Positions 45,782 to 58,639 of a DNA stretch of 64,000 bases are shown here, in pieces. A program made the position numbers and the translations under genes. The notes under the pieces are model-generated. The model was not told the origin of the DNA. It made no database searches and was given only the letters and a program-made list of their open reading frames with translations. How positions within the stretch are numbered: position 1 is the stretch's first letter; each line of letters starts with the position of its first letter. Origin of the DNA: Lunularia cruciata (lineage: Eukaryota > Streptophyta > Marchantiopsida > Lunulariales > Lunulariaceae); contig OX419757.1 of NCBI GenBank assembly GCA_948567375.1, positions 17,560,974 to 17,624,973 on the forward strand, given 5' to 3'.

Positions 45782-47190
45782 GTTAACCAATAATTTGACT
45801 AAGATTAAACTAGTCTAAAATTTAGCCATGGCTTAGTCCAACTAGTCGGCTCTCAAATTATGTGAATTGGTTGAACTATTTTTAGCCAACTATTTGCCCA
45901 AGTATAATTGCATATATGGAAATTTTATTTCAAATAAAATATTAGCTTTTAATTGTACTTTGACTACGATGACTATCTTAAAATTCATAAAAATTCATTG
46001 ACTCAAATTTTAAAATAAGTTTTCTACACTAATAAGAAGTCATAAATGATAGAGATGGACAAAAGTACTTAGAAATTCAAGTTCATTCCTATCAAGAAGA
46101 AGAATTTAACAAAAGAGGTATTTGAATATTAAGTTTTTATATATTAAGAAAACTAGAATACTCAAGGAGATAATATGTGCAGTAAAGTTACCATATAGTA
46201 CAAAAATGTTAGTATAAATTACATATATGAATAAATATACATGACTTATTGGGTGTATATCTCATTATGTACCATTGATATACAATATTTATTGTTATAT
46301 TCTCCATTTATAGATTCTCTTTTATCTGAATTGATTCATTCAAGTAGCTATCATCAGATTATTTTCTAGACTAAAGTGATTATACTTATAAAAAATCAAA
46401 TTATACTTAAAAAATTCAAATATAAGTACTAAGCTATTTTCTACAAGCAAGAGATTGCAACTAAGAGTACTTAAAGTAGAGATTTAGAGGAGTAAGTTCT
46501 TTCAAAAGTTAAAATGAAGAAGAACTCTCTAAGTACTCAAGAGCGGAAATTAGTTGAGATCTATATGAAACCTAATTCTTCTATTAGAACATCTTGTATA
46601 ATCTATGGTTTGCATATACCAAGTAGTTTGTGTTGATGCAAATTCTACAATAAATAAATAAATATATAGAATAAAAGATTTACAATATTTAATATTTTAT
46701 GGCTTTTTATTTTAGAATTTTGGATGTTATGTTTATTGTTTTAGAATTTGAGACTGTTTCCATATTTATTATAAATAACCACTCATAATAGTCAGAACTA
46801 AATCATAATCTAAAAATATTTTAATTTTTGAAAAAATTAGAATAAGAGATAATGTTAACCTAAACCCTAAACCATAATTCTCTACATATAAATTTTAAGA
46901 AGTAGCTTCCACATCAACATGCAAATGCAAGGATTTCATGATCTGAGGAAAAACTTAGAAAATACAAAGGTGTTTTTCACATGAAAAGTAAAAATGCATT
47001 TTATTAATATTTTAAATTTTTAGTGATTTCATTTATTTTGAAACAAATGTAAATTTCTTCTTAGAAACATCTCTCCGAATTTATTTGCTTGCTTTGTACT
47101 CCAAAAAACACTAAATTCCTTAAATATATAATATATAATGTTCTAAAGTCACATAATATGATAGATGGATATCTTATAATTATTCTTTGT

Positions 47191-47192
<2 letters not shown>
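45782..47192. other. AT-rich DNA, no gene seen
   Basis: Very AT-rich with no open frame of note. A short CTAAACCCTAAACC motif lies near 46860. Confidence 0.5.

Positions 47193-47239
<47 letters not shown>
47193..47239. repeat. (TA)n microsatellite
   Basis: About 23 uninterrupted TA units; likely length-variable. Confidence 0.97.
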
Positions 47240-47242
<3 letters not shown>

Positions 47243-48530
47243 TCTTTTTCTAAAACATTGCTCTTTCTTTTAAACCTGCACTCCATTTGCAAAAACTAGT
47301 GCCTCTCTAGTAATCTCATGGCTTTACCTCATTCTTTACAAAACATACGATATATGTCTTAACATGCTTAAAACTATCTAAATGTGCTTGTATCTTCTTA
47401 ACTATTGAGGTATATGATGCACATCTCATTGCACTTGATGTTTCTTTAAATTCTCTAGATTTGGTTGATACTAGCTTGAGCATATTCCACTTGAAATTAC
47501 CTACAATTATCTAAAGCTTCTTGGTTATATTATGTTGAAGTATCTAATGCATCACTCATTATGCTTGAAATTGTTTAAATTTACTTGAAGATGTCTTAAT
47601 TAATTGAAACTACCTTAAATATGCATTGTCCAAAATTTAATTCCAATCATAATAAAACTATTTATTACCTTGTCTTGTGTTGTATTACAAAAGAAGATAA
47701 GTTTGATATCTCTAATTGCATATAAACTTGCGTTGTATAGAGCAATAATCACTTAAGCATTATATCTTCATTTAACTATTCTATGTAAGGAAATTGTCCT
47801 TAAGTTTTTTCACTTGCATCTAATGCATATATGTTTGTTTGGGATTTTTTCTTATTTCTTTTCCAACAACTTTTATGTGATACTAACATGTTTTAAAAGA
47901 ACATATATAACTAGACTTTTTAATTTATAGCTTGCTTTGAAATTTTGGAGAACTTAGGATATTAAGCATCCTCCACATCATTCTTTTGATGTATTTATCA
48001 AGTTGCTTTTGCAATTCCACAACTTCTATCAATGATTTTTGAGCATTTCTATATACATATATAGGTTGATGTTTATTTGTAAAATAATAAAACTACTACT
48101 AATTGATCTTGGAAAGTAGGAATGAAACTTATCTCTTTGGTTGAATCTCTTCAAAGATTCAAATCATATCAAATCAAATCAAATCATACAAAAACTTATT
48201 GTGGTTGATCTTTAACTAAATTGGATATGATTTCAAAACAAGATACAAAATAACAAAACATCTCCTTATCAAGGAAATTGTAGATGCAAAGATCATAATT
48301 AGATTCCATAGATAGTATATAAGTAGATAAGTTTTCCATAGATCATATATATTACTTAAAATTGAGTTTGTTTATCTTCATTAGATGCAAGCAAAGATTA
48401 TAAATCACAACTTCCAATGTAGGAAATCTTCTTATCCATACCTAATGACTCGTAACTAGTAGTTTCATACCTTTCCCTAATAATGCTTTTGCAAACTTCA
48501 CAACTTCTAACTCCCACATTGAACGTCCGG
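47240..48530. other. AT-rich DNA, no gene seen
   Basis: No coding likeness. A short CAAAT run (ATCAAATCAAATCAAATC) lies near 48170. Confidence 0.5.
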
Positions 48531-49734
48531 ACCTTGAGATCCTAAGAGAAAGACACGTCCATCTTATTAGAATTCTATCAATGAGGATAATGCATAAATC
48601 TTAGGTATTGCTTTAGAATTGAGCTTGTGTGTCCTCACCAGATATAAATAGAGATTAATAATCTTAATTATGTATGCAATGAATCTCTAGATCCACACCT
48701 AGAAACTTATTGTTAAGTAGTAGCATATATATATCCCTTCTTCCAAAGTCTTAAACTTTTTCCACATAGCCTAAAAAATCACTTTTTATATACTTTTGTC
48801 AATAGAGGGATGACTTTTATCTTGTATTTATTCATAAATTACTCAAGTAAAGCTCTTGCTTTCAATTTTGGATATTACGTAGATATCTAAACACTCCTTT
48901 ATTTGAAGCTAAAGACTCTAAATGTGAAATCACTTTGTATATACCTTTGATAAAAAGGAAGTCACTCTTATTTTGTATAATTGCATAACTAATCCAAAGC
49001 AAGGCCTTTTTCTTTATATCCAAACTTTATATGTGCATCTAAACCTCTATTTTCTCTAAGGCATAGTCCTTATGATTCTAAGTGTGAAATCAAACTCTAT
49101 ATAATTTTGCCTCAAGGGAGGTAACTTCTATCTTATATTTATGTGTACTTAGCCTTGAAAACTGGTCTTTCCCATATTTGAGCCTTACATGATATTTAGA
49201 CTTCCCTTAATTGCACCTTCAGACCTTTAAACTCTAAACATAAATCATGTTACATATATTTTTGCCCAAAAGTGGATTATTGCCATCTTGTTGTTGGATG
49301 CAATTAGCCTTAAGAAGAGGAAATTTCCTTCAAATCTTACTTGGATATCTAGACCTCACTTCTTATAAGGTCCAGAGCTTGTGATCCTAAATGTGAAGTC
49401 ACTTTGTTTATAATTTTGTCTAAAGGAAGGTCGTTTCTATCTTGTATTTTATGCATATTTGGCCTAATGTAGATGCCTTTTCCTTGGTGTTTGGAGGTCT
49501 AGATCCTAAGTGTGGAATCACTTTGTTTATAGTTTTGCCTGAACAAAGGTCACTTCTATATTTTGCATATTTGGCCTAATATAAATATGTTTCCCTTGGT
49601 GTTTGAAGGTCTATAGCTTATTATCCTCCGTGTGAATTCACTTTGTTTATACTTTTGCCTAAAAGGAGATGTCTTCAATTATATTCATGCATATGTTTTG
49701 ACATTAAGGACATGTCTTCTCATTTATGTTTGGG

Positions 49735-49780
49735 ACTTATATGGCATCTAAACCAGGGGAGGTTTAGATGCCATATAAGT
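49735..49780. repeat. Perfect 20-bp hairpin in the array
   Basis: Arms 49735-49754 and 49761-49780 are exact reverse complements (ACTTATATGGCATCTAAACC) around the 6-base loop AGGGGA. The perfect pairing contrasts with the heavily diverged array around it, so it formed recently. Confidence 0.95.
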
Positions 49781-50717
49781 TTGCAAAGGTGCCAAGCTTT
49801 GGACTCTATATGCTAAAAGATCTTTTACATATTTCTACTTAAAGGATGTACATTTCTTAGTTGTCCTAATATATAAACCTTTAACTCTATATTATAAAAA
49901 TTACTTTACATATCTTAATAAGAGGAGGCACATTTCATAGGTGTACTTATAAATAATTGGCTTAAAGGAGAGGTTTTTTTTCCTTTGTTTATTGCTTTAC
50001 TTTGATATTGAGCAAATCTTGAGCACAAAATGAGATTGTATACAGTTTACCAAGAAAAGGTTGTCTTGTAATTATATTTATGCATAATTGGCACAAAGAA
50101 GGACCTGCCTTTCATGATATTCGTTCATGTCCATACCTTATATGGAGATTTGAACCTCCCTTATTTTGACCTCCAATTGCAAAAAGATAAAAGAGATGAT
50201 AATCATGAAATCTTGATTTAGCTCATTTATGGAACATCTTTTATTGGTACAATTAGGTCTGTAGGTCTGATTACTCTCATTCTAGTTCCTCTACTTTAGC
50301 TTATTGCTTACTAACTAATTGCTTAGTATCAATAAGCTCTTATTGCAATTGACTTTGATATTGCACCCATATATGATTATTGTTGTCTAAGTTGTCCTCT
50401 ATCTTGTAGGTGGTAGACATGCTCAAGGCTTTCACCTCTAGTTCATTCTCTCATGCTTTCAATATCTCAATGCAAGTCTTCTTTTCCTCCCTCCATTGAG
50501 CATGTTGTTATTGTAGTTCTTTTGGTGCATTAATAACCATTCTAAGTATAAAATCAACATATATACTTTTTTACCTAATAGAAGATATTTTCTAGTTGTA
50601 TTTATATGTAATTTGGCCTAAAGAGGTAGGTATTATTGTTCATATCTGGACTTAAATAATCAATTTTTACCTCTCTTATTCTAATTCCAAATCTTTTACT
50701 ATTACATGCAAAAAGTA

Positions 50718-50759
50718 TTTTTAGATGAATTATGAGGTAACTCCTAATTCATCTAAAAA
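50718..50759. repeat. Perfect 15-bp hairpin in the array
   Basis: TTTTTAGATGAATTA at 50718-50732 pairs with TAATTCATCTAAAAA at 50745-50759 across a 12-base loop. Confidence 0.92.
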
Positions 50760-52323
50760 GGTTTTATATCAAATAATAAATTTTATCTCAAATCCAATGC
50801 AAATACATGACACATGATACAAATGACCATATGCCAAAACTTGGATATCATACTTGGTTTGAACCCCCTCTTGCATATATTTTTGCATCTAGAATTCCGC
50901 CTTTAAGCACATCTTGTGCATTGTCCTTACTTCATAAAGAGGCGGATATATTGAGATCTCTTTATTCCTTCCTTGACTATTTCCGTACCAAAAACTGCTC
51001 TGGATGAGGTGTTGAGTTAGAACATTTTCCACTTCTTGCTCAATCTTTTATTTGTGGAATCCACTATCTTCAATATTCTTGCCACTTCCTAGGTGTTCTC
51101 ATGCATAATTGACCTAAAGGGAGGAAATTTTTAACTCATTTTCAGGCCTTACTTGGTTCTTTACTTGACTTAATCTTCAAAATCATTTAGAATGAGTGGC
51201 CTAAAGTAAGATCCGCTCCATCCGTAAGAGGTGTCTTTGCTTTTATGTTTGGACCTTTATATGGACATCAAACCTCTCTTATGTGAAGCTCCGAAACTGA
51301 AGACTCTAAATGTGAAATCAGATTTCTATGTAAATCTATTCAGAAAGAGGTCACTTCTATCTTGTATTTATGCACAATTGGTCTAGAGAAAGGGGTCTTC
51401 TTTGTTCATGTTAGGGCCTTAAATGGACATTTGGACCTTCAAATTCTAGAGTATTGTTTTTAATATTCACGTTTGGAGTTCAGAGAGAGAATATCTCCTA
51501 GTTGTGGTTATATTTAATCAGCCTAAAGGAGACATAGTCCTAAGTAGATCATAATTGCTAAATGAGTCTTTATATATTATTGTTGAGAGACAAAAATCTC
51601 TTAGGTATAATTATGCATAATTGGCCTAGATGAGTTTTTAAATACTTTTTGGACAGAGGACACTTCTTATTTATATTTATACAAAATTGGCAAAGATGGT
51701 TTGTATTTACCATCATGTCCTTACGTGTAGATCTAGACCTTGCTACTCAAAGCTCTAGATATTTGGACTAGGCTTGGATACTTTATTATACTTGATCTAA
51801 GTTTGGACCTTAAATCCTAAATACCATAATATTTCATTCAAATTTTTCCCAAAGAGAGGTCACTTCCTAATTATCGATATGCATAATTGGAGTATATATA
51901 GAGTATTCGCTTTCATGTTAGAACTCACTTGGACATTTAGACCTCTCTTAATCCAATTGAACCTTAACATCTTAAGTAAAAAACCTGGCTGGGCAAAATA
52001 TTTACTTTTGCAGGTTTTGCCCTAAGGAAGAATATTTTTTATTTTTCATGTCAAGTAGGTCTACAAGGGAGCTTTTTCCTTCATGTCCATCCCTTACTTG
52101 GATCCTTAGTAAATTCTAGGTACTAAATTAATTCTATTATAATCTGGCTCAAGTAGACGACATGTCTTTGTTATGTCAATTTGTTATTGGCTCAAAGGTT
52201 GGCATTCACTTATATGTTTGAACCTTACTTAACGTTGAAACTTCCTTTATTCCAAGCGATGGACCCCCAAATCTTATGAGCTAAATTTTTTTGGTCGTAG
52301 TTTTTACCTATAGAAAATTAGAA

Positions 52324-52449
52324 TTGCTATTTCCACACACATTTTGCTATTTCCACCACATTTAACCACAAACCCCACTGAGATTATTTTAGAGTCGATC
52401 AATTTACAAGTTGTGATGGAAATAACAAAAAGTGTAGTGGAAATAGCAA
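52324..52449. mobile_element. Foldback MITE-like element
   Basis: 126 bp bounded by TTGCTATTTCC and GGAAATAGCAA. Each arm repeats the motif twice: TTGCTATTTCCAC and TTTGCTATTTCCACC on the left, GATGGAAATAAC and TAGTGGAAATAGC on the right, giving about 38 bp of imperfect terminal inverted repeat. No open frame. The flanks show no clear target duplication, so the superfamily is not assigned. Confidence 0.65.
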
Positions 52450-54033
52450 GTCTTTACGAAATTCACTTTCATCTTAAATTCATGTGCCCTTGCTTTCATG
52501 TTTAGACTTAACTTTGAGATTTGAACCTCTCTTACTTTGAGTTCCAGATTTTCCGGTCCTAGTTACTTCCTTTGTTTCATTCCATGATGCTATTATTTCT
52601 TGATTCAAAAGAGTCAAGTAAAAGGCTTCATACCTCCACTTACAAGCAACATAAAATCATAACATTTCACTAAATTATATTCAATAACTTGATAGTATAT
52701 CAATGGACTCTACGAATCTAACCTTGTATATGGAGTATATTTTTTAAATTTATAATATTTAAATTTCATAATATAGCTCTATTTTGATCGATATTCACTA
52801 TATGATCATATTTGTACAGATTTCATCATATGACTTCGTTTCAATGGAATTCCCTATATGAGTGCAAACGAAAGTTATCCAGGAACTCTGTCTCAGTGCT
52901 ACTTCTGTATGCCCGCCTAGCATGCAACACTCACATAGACTGACCAGACTCTTCTAATGATGTAACATTCACATGGATTGACTCAATTCTTATGATGAAA
53001 CGATCCGCCATCATCCTCCCATCGAATCTAAGCCGAAGCGATTAGCAATGTAACTGACTCTCTCCTTTATAAGACTTATTTTATCATAGTATATGTCTAT
53101 ACATTGAAGATGCTTGAACAAGGCACCAAAAATACATGTAAGTTTTGTCCATTTCCATCCGTGAATGAGCAAACCTTATCATGGTGAAACTTCCGAGTCC
53201 AAATTTGTTAGAGTCAAAATTCTTACTGTATAAGAGAAGTATTCATCCGAAGGTCGGAAAATGGAGAAAAATCAGTCCGTACCACTCGTTATTATCGTAC
53301 CAACTTAAGGGGCCTCTTACAGTCCCGCTTGGTGTTCAACTGCAGCGGCCGAATGATACAAATCACAGAAACGAGTCATGTGGTGAAATACTAGCAAACA
53401 ACGTCATAATGTGAAACTTCTCAGTTTTATAATGATTAACTTACAACTTACTTCATATTCTTATTCTTAATGTTTTTATTCATATTCACATCTATCTGCA
53501 AATGTTGATCAATGTGACTTCTAATATTCTAAAAGTCGATACATTCATTATTTATTGTAGATTTTTAACCTTGTAATGAAGAACTTATGTCAAGATGAAA
53601 AACTTGGTCTATTCTTTCCACAAACAACTTCATGCACTAAGAATTAAAACTTGATAATTTTACGAATTAATTTACTACACAATCTCCTAAAAACTTCCAC
53701 GCTTCCTTGATGGTTACAAGTCCAATGACAATGAATATGGGTGTCTTTGCTTTTCCAAGTGAGACCTATATTCACTAACAGCACTTGGGGCTTGGGATTC
53801 CCTTACCTTGATCCTGGGTTCGCCGTTCATGTTCCTGTCTACTCTTGCTCTTTCCTGCGTCTTGTGCATCTCTCTCACCTCACACGTATAACAGCAAACT
53901 CCATTCCTTGCTTTCAACTATTTTGCTGATGCAATCATTTTCTCTATTTTGTATGCCATTCACTCTGCCGAATCGATATGAAGATGGACAAAATTTACTT
54001 TTCATATCCAGCTTGCGTAGAGTCAAAACTTGA
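52450..54033. other. Intergenic region, 3' side of the SWI2/SNF2 gene
   Basis: AT-rich, shading into more balanced composition near 52860. Open frames of 62-77 codons (for example plus 53181-53414) show no family likeness. Presumably contains the 3' UTR of the minus-strand gene; no clear AATAAA was placed. Confidence 0.45.
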
Positions 54034-57000
54034 TCAACAGGGCCTCTCAAGAGACTTTTGATACTCTAGTCGTAGTTGTCCTCGTTCTGCTTGAGTAGCA
54101 GAAAGAAACCACTTGCTGAAATCAGACATATTCAGCCCTTTGAACTTGGCTAGCTCCACAAACACTTTTTTTGAGCCTTTACCTACAGACTGGCCTTTGA
54201 GACAAGCGCTACTTCTAGCTGCAGCTTTCACCTCTACTGTCCCTGACGATCTTCTCACTTTAGGTTTTCGTGTCTTACGATTATCAGCCTCCTGCAGATG
54301 TTGTGACTGAACAGGCTCTCTCTGTTTCTTCGTCTGTACATTCGACTCCATACATGACTTGGTTCCAGAACTATTTCTGCCAGGCGCTTCCAGTCTAAAC
54401 GGGGCCATATTGACAACGTCTTCATTCCGATGAGCGTATACAACACCTGCAAAAAGAAGAATTACAGATGAATGCAATCTAATGTTATCGCTATATCGCA
54501 TCCCTCTTCGATATGCTTCAACCGTATTAAGCATACCAAAAGCAGGAGAATGTAGTGTTACAAGCTCGTTCTTCTATCATGGAAATGCTAGAGAGTGACT
54601 GCCTCGCTCTGAACATACGAGAAGATCCATAAAGCGACATTGAAGGTCTTGGCTTCTAGATCAGTATGAGAAGCCTGGTTCCAGCTGAAAGGTGGTCAAT
54701 CAAGAAAGCGAATCCTTTGAGACTACCCCAATGCAGGGACTGACGCTTAAGGTCCGAATATAGATTTATTCTTGGTATACTGACACGTGTCCGTGAATTC
54801 GACAGCTTTGGTGAGCAGAACGATCCAGAAAATTAGACCTCTTGAGCAGAAGTTCCTTCATTGGAATCCAGAACAACGTTTTACTCCATGTGTTAAGTGC
54901 ACGTCAAGAAGATAGCAAAGTTGATTGTTACCAGCCATTGTAAGTGTGTTCTGGACCGTATGTAGCAGTAGGCGTTCCTTACGGTTCTCTTCCGAGTGGT
55001 TGTCTTCTTTGTACCTTGGAGTTGGCTGTCTATTATCTGCATAGAAGTAAACGCACTATGAGGATGAAATTTTGAGTTTTATCACGGGTGAAATGCGGGA
55101 AGATAACTGCAAATGGATCCGGTAAACGAGAACTGTGCTGCCTTGGCTAGTGCCACGTGACTGTGAGTAAACACCTCCAAAATCATGAAACATAATCAGA
55201 CAAAAGGCAAGCAATTGGGATGACCTGGATCCACAATATCAACGCAAGTAAGGAGCCCTTGAGAGCCTTCAATGTCATCCAAACCTTCTGTATTCGCATA
55301 AACACTGCCCTGCTTATGGTTCTCTTGGAAAGCTGTGTCTTGCTGTAATCTTGTGAGCCGATCTTCATGATTTTCTATAATCCTCTCCGCAAAGATTTCT
55401 TCAGAAATATCTTTGAGCAAATTGTCAATGCCAAACAGTTCACCCTTGTGTTCTTTGGAACCCTGCAATTATCCAAATTAAGTTGTGTGAGCCTGGTATG
55501 TCAGATTTGTCACGAATGCTCCTCACATATACAAAGTACAAAGGAAACAAATACATTCCAGAGTATCGTGATTACTTTGCTCGTGACTATTGCTGCTAAT
55601 TGATCAACATCGGAAAATCCATCTCTCAGCAGTCTTGTAAAAAAATTCCGCTGATTTGTGCTACTAACAAGCGGTCATGCGTTCAGCTTCACCTGAACAC
55701 CCTCGAAGTATCGTTTCTCGCTTGCCCCTCCCACGCCGATATTAAAAAGCTGTTGTTTGTAGATTTGACGAGTATAAATAAGCTCTTCCAAAGAGCCTGC
55801 TGCAAGTAATCGGTAAACGGTTACATGTCGGACTTGTCCATAACGAAAAGAGCGATCTTGAGCCTGGAGATCATGAGATGGGTTCCAGTTGGGATCAAAG
55901 ATCAGAACCCTGTTGGCACTGACTAGATTTAATCCCAATCCTCCTGCGCGGGTTGATATGAGAAAAATCTGGTTCCAAAAAGCATATGCAAAATAGTCAG
56001 GACTGGCTAGCAAATCAACTCATCGCTGGTTAGTTCTTTTCAAAACTAGAACATGGCTGGCTCAGTTGGAGCGGTTGCTATCACCTGCTTGCTAGGGCTG
56101 GTGTTAAAATCCTCCACCAGAGACTGCCTCAGACTCATTGGCGTTGAGCCATCCAAGCGATTGAAACAATAACCCTTTCGTATGAGAAACTTATCAAGAA
56201 TGTCCAACATTCTGCGATGAAACATCACATTCGTTACGGGTGCACGCTATAATAAACGTCGAGGATGAAAATGAAAAAAGAAACCCTTACTATTGCCATT
56301 TAAGCTCAACGACATACTTGACCGAGTAGCTGAAGAGTAGAACTTTGTCTCCTTCAATGATCCATGACGATAAGAGCTTCTCAAGGGCTAGCATCTTGCC
56401 ACAGTGCTGTGCATCACTAAGACCTATAAAGCTTGTTTCCTGATGGACACCACCAACTAGGTCCGCGTCCTCTCCCAAAGCCATCTTTGCAAAATTGTAC
56501 TCATTCTCCTGTTTGGTCTCGTCTTCTTTTGAATTTGGCTTTATGAGCTCCAAATGATTGCTTACCTGCGAGCAGATCGACTTAGCAAAGTACTACAATT
56601 AAAAAGACCAGCAAAATCCAAGATAATTTCAAAATTTGAGACCCCAACAGGTCTTTGATGCCGTCCCCTCTATAGATTACCCGTGGGCCCAATCACATCA
56701 TCTAAGATAAATGAGAGCGCCAAATCCATGCTGTACCTGCTGTAGCTTGGTCAAACAAGGAAGCGTAAGACAATTTGGGCAATAATCGCAACCTTCGTCG
56801 AGACTATCTTTATGCAGGTAAGACCATATTACCCCGTTCGGCACAATACGGTAACAGCATTCCCCTCGTTTCAACGGACTGCCACAGGTGCAAGGCAAGG
56901 CTTTACCAATCAAAGCTTGGTAATCGGGACTTTGCAGCAACCTTCTGTATACTCTCTTTTGTACCGACGTCATTGAGCAGAATATCACATTGTCCTCTTT

Positions 57001-58639
57001 CCCCTTCATCAGGTGGGCGATCGTTTCTTGCTTGGTCCTCCTCAGAAAATACTTGCGAAGCACTACGAGCAACTGTCTTTGGCGATCCTCTGCTATCGCC
57101 ACAAACCTTTGTGGCGCAGTGATACGCTGGCCTTCTTTAATAGGGCCGGAATAGTACTCTTTGAAATGCTCTCTGGATCCAAGACATCCAGGAGTTGCCC
57201 ATTCGAAAACATTGAAAAGCTCCAAGTACGTGTTTTGCATGACAGTTCCTGTTAAACCATACCGTCGTTTGGTCGGCAACTTCATGCACATTATGTACAA
57301 GTGAGACTTTTCGTTCTTTAAGCGATGAGCCTCGTCAACTATTACACAATCCCAATTTATTCTGCAGAGTTCTTCCCCGTGTATACGGAAAGTATCATGA
57401 CTTGTCAAGACAATTTCCACCTCTTCGGATTCAATTCGCCCCAAGACAACCTCTCTCTGCAATCCAAAGAAAGTTCCAACTTGAAACTCACCCCAAGCTT
57501 CAATTTCCTGATCCCAATTTTGAAGCACAGAAGTTGGGCAAATGATCAGCACAACCTTCCCACAAGGTCCCTTTTGTCTCACAACTTTGCTCGAAATCTT
57601 TGAGTTCAAGACCCCGGAAAATTCTATATCCTTCTTCCCGAATATGGCTGCAAGAAACCCGATGCTCTGAATGGTTTTCCCAAGGCCCCTGAAAGTCATA
57701 CAAACGGAATATATCAGGGTAGAGCTCCTGAAAAGAATTACGTCGCTAACTTAAGTACGTGAGAGTGGATGAATGAAATGCATGTACTCACATGTCGTCT
57801 CCCAAAATCCCACCATGATTATTTCTGTACAACTTATAAAGAAAACGGATTCCTTCACGCTGATGGTCAAGAAGACGGGAGTTGATCGATGCTGGCACTT
57901 CAACAGTTTCACCCCTGTCAACCCCAGTGGACGACCCTTCTCCGGGGGCTGACCAGAGCACCAGCGGCTCAAACGAACCTTGAGGATGTAATGTGCTAGA
58001 AACCCCGGCTTCAGTTTCAAATTCCAAATCATAATCCTCCAAAGCGTGAATGAGGCTCTGCGTTTCTTCAACAGGTTCCTCAATTAAATCAGAATCTACG
58101 ACTGCTTTCTCCCCAGCAGTAGAATCATGGCCAGAAGAGAAAATACTATTCGCCCCACGAGGCTTAACCATGCGTAAAGATCCAGAGGCAACAGGCTCCA
58201 AACCTGCTTCGGAAGCTGGAGTCTTGGCGTTTAGGACTTCCTCGCTTGCTTCTAATTTTCTCTTCCCGTGCTCAAGAACTCCTACGCCTTCCCTATGACC
58301 AGCAGCCTCCGAGTCCTTAACTCTGCCCCGCGACGAGCAAGGTTGCAAACTGCTTAGTTTGCAACCATTACAATCCTTTCCACGTTCATCACTAGACTCA
58401 ATGTCCGGTTGCAACTTTACAGGCTTCTGTGTGATGAATCCATTTGAACAAGTGGAGCTTTTCGGCTCGGCTGTCAGACCTTTCTCAAGAAAAGCTATCT
58501 TATCCCTCAGGCTCGTCTTCAAAGGTTTTCGTTCTACCTCAATGTCTCCGAGTGGCGCCAACTGAGAAGAAAGAGGAGGAGCAGAGCTTTTCCCCACGGA
58601 GCTATTTTGGATTAACTCCTTCAAAGCCTTGTATGCCAT
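54034..58639 (-). CDS. SWI2/SNF2 ATPase, SWITCH 2 / ERCC6L2 group (8 exons, 1068 residues)
   Basis: Exons (minus): 58639-57792, 57688-56737, 56565-56318, 56211-56085, 55968-55693, 55462-55225, 55036-54932, 54446-54034. GT-AG introns and phases fit throughout, giving 1068 codons. Order: Ser/Glu-rich N-terminus (1-255), [16 protein letters not shown], Walker A DDMGLGKT (281-288, split by intron 1), DEAH box (401-404), LTGTVMQN, a Cys-rich stretch in which [13 protein letters not shown] and [12 protein letters not shown] may bind zinc, then helicase lobe 2 with [24 protein letters not shown] (730-740) and QDRSFRYGQ (762-770). The tail includes [13 protein letters not shown] and [12 protein letters not shown], which match plant SWITCH 2 (CHR9, At1g03750) as I recall it; human ERCC6L2 is related. 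It is a nuclear DNA-dependent ATPase family linked to DNA repair. All helicase motifs are intact. ATG 58639 opens the frame. Confidence 0.92.

Larger units (their letters stand above)
48531..52300. repeat. Long degenerate tandem array, units of about 110-180 bp
   Basis: A diverged phrase recurs about twenty times: a TTTTGCCTAAAGG-like start, AGGTCACTTCTATCTTGTAT, then TATGCATAATTGGCCTAAAG, commonly followed by a TTTGGACCTTACTTGG-like and AGACCTCTCTTA-like segment. Clear copies start near 48795, 48945, 49105, 49260, 49412, 49530, 49650, 50045, 50563, 51325, 51575, 51645, 51845 and 52015. The order within units is kept while bases have drifted, as in an old satellite. It has no coding potential. 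Confidence 0.7.
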
